Shown: piece by piece, positions 46,280-49,955 of the stretch | Layout of the letters: the number at the start of each line of letters is the position of its first letter | Numbering within the stretch: position 1 is the stretch's first letter | Virus record (IMG/VR): IMGVR_UViG_3300046674_000333 | Coordinates: 1 to 49,955 of that record | DNA length: 49,955 nucleotides | Reading direction: 5' to 3' (one strand) | Origin: a virus | Notes under the pieces: model-generated | What the model saw: only the letters and a program-made list of their open reading frames with translations | Database searches by the model: none | What the model was told of the DNA's origin: nothing | Position numbers and translations under genes: made by a program

Positions 46280-46485
46280 TGGGTGCCGCCCTTCACCGCG
46301 GCGAGCGCCTCGGCCCAAGCGTGGTCAGCGGGCCAGGCCGCGCCGTACGCGGCCTCGGCCTTCGCCGCGATCTGGCGGGCCGCGTCCGGACCAACGCGGA
46401 CTTCACCGCGCTTGATCTGACCGAGGACGCGCTCGGTGTCGGCGGACTGCCGGATGTACCGGCTGTCGATGAGGCGGGTGCTCAT
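46276..46485 (-). CDS. 69-aa early protein
   Basis: MSTRLIDSRYIRQSADTERV, then QIKRGEVRVGPDAARQIAAK. Helical, basic and acidic patches, no membrane segment. ATG at 46485 overlaps the previous stop (ATGA). Function unknown. Confidence 0.6.
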   Translation of the reverse strand: MSTRLIDSRYIRQSADTERVLGQIKRGEVRVGPDAARQIAAKAEAAYGAAWPADHAWAEALAAVKGGTQ

Positions 46486-46718
46486 GAGCGGCCGTCCTCT
46501 CCGGCCGTGAGGCTGTAGACGTGGCGGCCATCGACCTCGGCGGCGGTGAGGTGGCCGTTCCGGGCCAGCGCCCGCAGGTCCTTGCACGCGGTCCGTCGGC
46601 CGTACGTCGGCCACGCGGATCCGGCGAGGAGCTGCTCGGCGAGCTGGGTGGTGACGGGGCGGCCGTGGCCCTCTATGGCGGCGAGGAGGTAGCCGCGGCG
46701 GGTGATCTGGTCAGCCAT
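46482..46718 (-). CDS. winged-helix-like small protein
   Basis: A 78-aa protein: RRGYLLAAIEGHGRPVTTQL, then LLAGSAWPTYGRRTACKDLR, LARNGHLTAAEVDGRHVYSL. The order helix-helix-recognition helix-wing fits a minimal winged helix. ATG at 46718, overlapping the previous gene by 8 bases. Possibly DNA-binding. Confidence 0.65.
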   Translation of the reverse strand: MADQITRRGYLLAAIEGHGRPVTTQLAEQLLAGSAWPTYGRRTACKDLRALARNGHLTAAEVDGRHVYSLTAGEDGRS

Positions 46719-47235
46719 GGGAGGCGCCGCCGTTCCGGGTGTTGAAGGTGTAGTGGTGGTGGTTCGGCTCGTCGTGCTCGACGAGGAGGCCGTCCGCATG
46801 GAGCTGCGCAAGGTCGCGGCGGGCGGTTGCGCGCCAGTCGGCGACGCCGTACGTGGCCTGATAGAGGGCCTGTGCGCGGCCGGTGGACCATTCGCCCTGG
46901 TAGTCGATGACGGCGCGGCGGAGGAGGGCGAGGCGGTTGCGGGTGCCGGCGCCGAGCGGTCCGGCGGGAGTGGCCGTCGCCGCCGGAGCGGTGGCCTTCT
47001 CCCCGTACTGCTCTGTCACGTCGGTCCAGCTCGACGGCCAGTCGTCACCCGGCTCCGCGTACGGGGACCACTTCGCGTCACCCTCGCCTCGGATCCATCC
47101 GAAGGCGACGGGCGCTCCGGTTTCAGGCTGAGCGGTGTGGGCTACGACGCGGAAGAGAGTCACGAGTTCGGGCGCAGTGAAGCCGCTGGCCTCGTAGGCG
47201 TAGATGTGGTCGGGCTCGAAGAAGTCGGCGCTCAT
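46711..47235 (-). CDS. 174-aa protein with C-terminal winged-helix-like domain
   Basis: N-terminal part (FTAPELVTLFRVVAHTAQPE, FGWIRGEGDAKWSPY) precedes a Pro/Ala linker and a C-terminal helical segment RNRLALLRRAVIDYQGEWST, YQATYGVADWRATARRDLAQ, LHADGLLVEHDEPNHHHYTF, a wHTH-like pattern related in layout to the adjacent 78-aa protein. ATG at 47235. Function unknown. Confidence 0.65.
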   Translation of the reverse strand: MSADFFEPDHIYAYEASGFTAPELVTLFRVVAHTAQPETGAPVAFGWIRGEGDAKWSPYAEPGDDWPSSWTDVTEQYGEKATAPAATATPAGPLGAGTRNRLALLRRAVIDYQGEWSTGRAQALYQATYGVADWRATARRDLAQLHADGLLVEHDEPNHHHYTFNTRNGGASHG

Positions 47236-47612
47236 GCGGCGGCACCGCCCTCGCGCTGAGCCGGGATCACCACGGCCGGGGCCGGAGCCGCGGCACGCAG
47301 CTGGTTGGCGAACCGCGCGACCTTGTCCCCGTACACCGGGATCTCGTAACCCACGCCCGAGCCGAGCCGCTCGACGAGGAGCTTCTCCGGGGCGTGCCCG
47401 TCGTACGAGCTGCTCGTACCGCGGTCCTCGGCGAACTCCATTAGGAGGTCGAGGAGTTCGGGGTCGTCGGCGATCGTCGTGATGGCGTGCTCGAAGTACG
47501 CCTCCAGGTCGAGGAGGACTCCGGCCGGGACGCGCCGCATGTAGATGGGGAACGGGCCGGTGATGGCGGGGCGGCGGAGGAGGCGGTGGAGGATCAAGCG
47601 GATGCGGTTCAT
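47232..47612 (-). CDS. 126-aa early protein
   Basis: Begins MNRIRLILHRLLRRPAITGP, then VPAGVLLDLEAYFEHAITTI and DDPELLDLLMEFAEDRGTSS. Helical, no clear membrane segment (the start is basic-amphipathic). ATG at 47612. Function unknown. Confidence 0.6.
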   Translation of the reverse strand: MNRIRLILHRLLRRPAITGPFPIYMRRVPAGVLLDLEAYFEHAITTIADDPELLDLLMEFAEDRGTSSSYDGHAPEKLLVERLGSGVGYEIPVYGDKVARFANQLRAAAPAPAVVIPAQREGGAAA

Positions 47613-47815
47613 CGGGTGGCCCCCGTCGGTGCGGTGAGGATGAGGAGGAGCGCGGCGGCCGTCAGCGCGGCACGCTCAGCGGCGGCGCGGGCGGTCTCCG
47701 GGGCCTCCCGGACGGCGCGGGGCACAAGGTGCTCGGCGTCGACGAGGAGGAAGAACGGGACCAGCGAGGCCGCGTAGGCGGACGTGGCAAGGCAGATCGC
47801 GGCGGGGCCAGTCAC
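47609..47815 (-). CDS. 68-aa two-helix membrane protein
   Basis: GTG at 47815. Hydrophobic stretches AAICLATSAYAASLVPFFLL near the N-terminus and ALTAAALLLILTAPT at the end flank a charged middle with EHLVPRAVREAPETARAA. Function unknown. Confidence 0.6.
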   Translation of the reverse strand: MTGPAAICLATSAYAASLVPFFLLVDAEHLVPRAVREAPETARAAAERAALTAAALLLILTAPTGATR

Positions 47816-48597
47816 GAGACACTGCCCGACTCGTCCTCGCTGAGGACCTGCGTCGGGGCGATCAGCGCCGTCAACCCATCCGTCGGCACCTCGTCAGCGA
47901 AGGCGATCAACGACGCAGGCACCGGGTCATTCCGATCCGGGTCCATCCGCTCGATCGCGTCGTCCCAGCCCTCACGCCAGTCCTCGCCGTACAGGCCGTC
48001 GTTGTCTGCCGACGCCCGCACCGTCGCCGCATCGCCAACTGCCTCACCCATGGCGTGCGTGGCAACGTCCTGCTGGAACCGCAGGTACACGGAGTCGTCG
48101 AGAACGGTTCGGAGGTACGCGTGGATCTGCGCGGTTGTCGCGGACCCCCGGTTCAGGACCGGGGCCTCCAGCTCGGCAACCCGAGCCTCAGCGTCGACCA
48201 GACGGCGCAGTACCGGGCCCATCCGCTCACCCATGAACGAGGTGAGGTTCATGCAGAACCAGTCCTCGCGCTGAGTGGTGTGGTCGTGCGCGAGTCGGTC
48301 TCGAACGGACTCGCCGAGCTGGACGAGGAGAGCGTCGGTCGCGGGCTTCGCATCACCGATCAGCGCGGCGACCTTGCTGCCGCTCTCCGGCCGCGGCTGC
48401 GGGCCCACCGGCATCGGCAGCGAGAACGCCTCACCCGCGATCCCGTGCTCGACCAACTCCGCGTACGTCGCCATGACGCCCTGCGGGCAGTCCTTCGGCG
48501 CACCCTCGATCGCGTACAGCGCCATCCCGAACCGGGTCTGCGGACGAAGCTTCCAGCACGTGCCGTCCGTCGTGTTCACCACGAGCGGGGCGCTCAT
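47812..48597 (-). CDS. 261-aa early phage protein
   Basis: Starts MSAPLVVNTTDGTCWKLRPQ, then RFGMALYAIEGAPKDCPQGV. The centre holds RRLVDAEARVAELEAPVL, a short coiled coil. No known motif; no membrane segment. ATG at 48597 overlaps the previous stop (ATGA). Proteins with this N-terminus are frequent in Streptomyces phages, function unknown. Confidence 0.65.
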   Translation of the reverse strand: MSAPLVVNTTDGTCWKLRPQTRFGMALYAIEGAPKDCPQGVMATYAELVEHGIAGEAFSLPMPVGPQPRPESGSKVAALIGDAKPATDALLVQLGESVRDRLAHDHTTQREDWFCMNLTSFMGERMGPVLRRLVDAEARVAELEAPVLNRGSATTAQIHAYLRTVLDDSVYLRFQQDVATHAMGEAVGDAATVRASADNDGLYGEDWREGWDDAIERMDPDRNDPVPASLIAFADEVPTDGLTALIAPTQVLSEDESGSVS

Positions 48598-48998
48598 GCC
48601 GACACCTCGTCCGCCGCCTGCTCCAGCACCGCAACCGCAGACTCCGTCGTACGCGACACCTCGTCGCCCCACTCATCCACGTGGGCCGCGAGCGCCCGCT
48701 CGTCCTCCCCGTACGGACCCTCACCCCGCACGATCAGCCGGTGCGCGAGAACGCGAACCGCGCCACGCGACTCGGCCGCCGGCCGATGCGGGTCACCCGT
48801 CACCGCGCAGTGCAGCGCAGCCACGATCGACATAGGCCGCTCGGTGTGCGGCGTGGTCAGGCGCCGGTCGAGCGCGTCCTTCACGAAGTCGCCCTGATGC
48901 AGGGAGTTCACGGCGAGGATCCGCGCGGCCCCCCGGAAGATCCGGGGCAGGGAGAGGAGTTCGCTGGCCGGCGGTCGATCGGTAAGGTAAGTGGTCAC
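48594..48998 (-). CDS. 134-aa early protein
   Basis: GTG start (48998) preceded by AGAGGTC. Contains SLPRIFRGAARILAVNSLHQ and FVKDALDRRLTTPHTERPMS. Mixed helix composition, no motif recognised. It opens the run of coupled genes down to 45.9 kb; a 92-base gap separates it from the next gene upstream. Confidence 0.6.
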   Translation of the reverse strand: MTTYLTDRPPASELLSLPRIFRGAARILAVNSLHQGDFVKDALDRRLTTPHTERPMSIVAALHCAVTGDPHRPAAESRGAVRVLAHRLIVRGEGPYGEDERALAAHVDEWGDEVSRTTESAVAVLEQAADEVSA

Positions 48999-49090
48999 CG
49001 GTGACCTCTGCTTTCTCTGTGGTTGAGGCGCCGTAGAGGGGTCGCCAGGCCGGGAAGCTGTGGCGGCCCTTCGGCGCGTTCAGGGGTGGA

Positions 49091-49273
49091 TCAGGCGGCG
49101 TCGGCGGCCGGAGCCTCAGCGACTCGGCGACGAACCGACGCGAACAGAGCGCTCAAACGCTGCGCGGCCTCAGCGCCCATCGGCGGGGCCTTGTCGGCGA
49201 AGCGGTCCAGCTCTGCGGCACCCGTGGCTCCGAACATCCGCTCGCTGTCGGCGAATCGGAACGGGGCCGTCAT
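49091..49273 (-). CDS. 60-aa early protein
   Basis: MTAPFRFADSERMFGATGAA, then AELDRFADKAPPMGAEAAQR and a basic helix SALFASVRRRVAEAP. ATG at 49273 overlaps the XRE gene stop (ATGA). Probably helical, function unknown. Confidence 0.6.
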   Translation of the reverse strand: MTAPFRFADSERMFGATGAAELDRFADKAPPMGAEAAQRLSALFASVRRRVAEAPAADAA

Positions 49274-49572
49274 GCCGGAACCGCCACGATGCAGTGCCCG
49301 AGAGGCGCTTCGTCGGGAGCCGGGTTGCTGCGGCCGGTGTGTTCCCACATGACAAGAAGGTCGACTCCAAGCCGTCTGGCAATTGCCAACGCCTCGTCGT
49401 GAGTGGCTGTTGAGCGCTCTCCCGACCGCAGGTGTCCGATCTTGCTGGGGTGACATCCGGCCGCCTTGGCAAGGTCGCGGACGCTGACGTCGCGGCCGTC
49501 GCCGGTGCGCTGCATCAGGCGAACCATGAGGTCAGCCGATACGAGCTGCATGGGGTTGGACTGGGGACGCAC
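49270..49572 (-). CDS. XRE-type HTH regulator, first gene of the leftward early operon
   Basis: A 100-aa protein with HTH at about residues 29-70: DVSVRDLAKAAGCHPSKIGH, LRSGERSTATHDEALAIAR. GTG start at 49572 preceded by GGAGGTGA. Its position, divergent from a second XRE gene across an operator-rich space, makes it the Cro-like partner of the lysis/lysogeny switch. Confidence 0.8.
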   Translation of the reverse strand: MRPQSNPMQLVSADLMVRLMQRTGDGRDVSVRDLAKAAGCHPSKIGHLRSGERSTATHDEALAIARRLGVDLLVMWEHTGRSNPAPDEAPLGHCIVAVPA

Positions 49573-49584
49573 GCGTTCACCTCC

Positions 49585-49795
49585 GTAGACGGTGTGTGCG
49601 TTTCCGTGAACAACACCGACAGTACACAGGGGTAGACGGCTTGTCTACGAAAACGCACAGCGTGCATATCTCGGTCATCACACCCTGGGGGGATGGCGCA
49701 CACGGGGTGTGTTCGTAGACACTGTGTGCTCAGGCGTGAACGGTTGTGCTGACTGACCTGGGACTTACCTCAACGGCACGCGTCGTAACGTAGAC
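49585..49795. promoter_or_regulatory. immunity control region with four GTAGAC repeats
   Basis: GTAGAC recurs in the same orientation at 49585, 49632, 49715 and 49790. The second is half of a perfect palindrome, GTAGAC-GGCTT-GTCTAC (49632-49648). Sites 1 and 3 continue as GGTGTGTGC and ACTGTGTGC. CACAC-GGG-GTGTG lies at 49699-49711. These are the likely operators of the phage repressor. Confidence 0.7.
49619..49647 (-). promoter_or_regulatory. candidate early leftward promoter inside the operator
   Basis: On the minus strand TAGACA (49647-49642) and TACTGT (49624-49619) are separated by exactly 17 bases, about 45 bases before the XRE start at 49572. The -35 box lies in the right arm of the palindrome, so repressor binding would block it. 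Confidence 0.55.
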
Positions 49796-49830
49796 ACCAA
49801 TCGTCACAAGACCTGGAGTGACCGGGCACA

Positions 49831-49955
49831 ATGAGCGCCATGACCGAGCAGCGAACCGACTTCAGCGACCTCGTGCGCTCTCGGCGCGCCGAACTGGGCA
49901 TCACCCTCCGGGAGCTAGAGGCGCGATCCATCGATCCGGAGACCGGGGAGCAGGC
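49831..49955 (+). CDS. XRE-type phage repressor candidate, partial (runs off the window)
   Basis: The first 41 codons read MSAMTEQRTDFSDLVRSRRA, then ELGITLRELEARSIDPETGE. LVRSRRAELGITLRELE is the start of a Cro/C1-type HTH. Divergent from the XRE gene at 49572, so it is the likely CI-like repressor. A -35-like TAGACA (49791-49796) and a -10-like TGGAGT (49814-49819) with 17-base spacing end 12 bases before the ATG, so a leaderless or near-leaderless transcript is possible; GGAG at 49815 could alternatively serve as ribosome binding site. Confidence 0.7.
   Translation, partial: MSAMTEQRTDFSDLVRSRRAELGITLRELEARSIDPETGEQ

Larger units (their letters stand above)
4100..49955. mobile_element. 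siphovirus-type temperate prophage (right end outside window)
   Basis: A continuous phage gene order: control region and early genes at the right, recombination and replication genes, accessory island, then terminase, portal, protease, capsid, tail, tape measure and lysis genes at the left. Nearly all genes are on the minus strand and many overlap by 1-4 bases. No broken structural gene was found. At least 46 kb lie in the window. Confidence 0.9.

Noticed and set aside
1-49955. tRNA, rRNA or CRISPR array
   Set aside because: No cloverleaf-like sequence with TTCGA-type arm, no ribosomal segment and no regularly spaced repeats were seen. A tRNA search program could still find one missed by eye.
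46000-49955. Integrase or excisionase gene
   Set aside because: No tyrosine or serine recombinase motif occurs in any credible frame in the window; it is presumably beyond the right edge.

Overview
The window is very GC-rich DNA, with GTG starts, ATGA/GTGA/TGATG gene overlaps and strong GGAGG-type ribosome binding sites. It carries actinobacterial families (WhiB, Lsr2, XRE-TPR regulators, DUF6221-like proteins). The best reading is a Streptomyces or close relative with a siphovirus-type prophage running from about 4.1 kb to beyond the right edge.

Bases 1-4.1 kb look like chromosome: a small XRE regulator (+), a CxxC protein and an unrecognised 158-aa protein (-), an XRE-TPR regulator (-) and a divergent flavoprotein (+). 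A small + strand gene at 3917 reads without a stop into the end of the phage collagen-like gene, which puts the prophage/host junction near 4070-4130. No integrase or tRNA was seen; the integrase is presumably beyond the right edge.

The prophage is transcribed almost wholly on the minus strand, so early genes are on the right and late genes on the left. At 49.6-49.96 kb a divergent XRE pair flanks a control region with four GTAGAC repeats. From 49.6 down to 36.9 kb come small early genes, then a LuxR-type HTH protein, YqaJ exonuclease, ERF annealing protein, DnaQ exonuclease, RuvC-like nuclease, WhiB, DUF2303, a RepA/DnaB-like helicase whose 3' part holds a cluster of G/C-run hairpins, and an Lsr2-like protein. 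From 36.8 to 25.4 kb lies an accessory island: tiny membrane and zinc-ribbon proteins, two membrane-anchored winged-helix-like proteins, a HEPN-like candidate, a lipoprotein, and three small plus-strand units, two of them preceded by perfect-arm palindromes.

From 25.4 to 4.0 kb is the virion and lysis module in canonical order: small and large terminase, portal fused to a MuF-like zinc tail, ClpP-type prohead protease, HK97-type capsid, connectors, two paralogous tail-tube-like proteins, tail chaperones with a clear -1 slippery heptamer, tape measure, a large minor tail protein, tail tip proteins, amidase endolysin, holin, a coiled-coil/TM protein and a collagen-like membrane protein. Every structural and lysis function appears intact, so the element looks like a complete temperate phage apart from what lies off the right edge.
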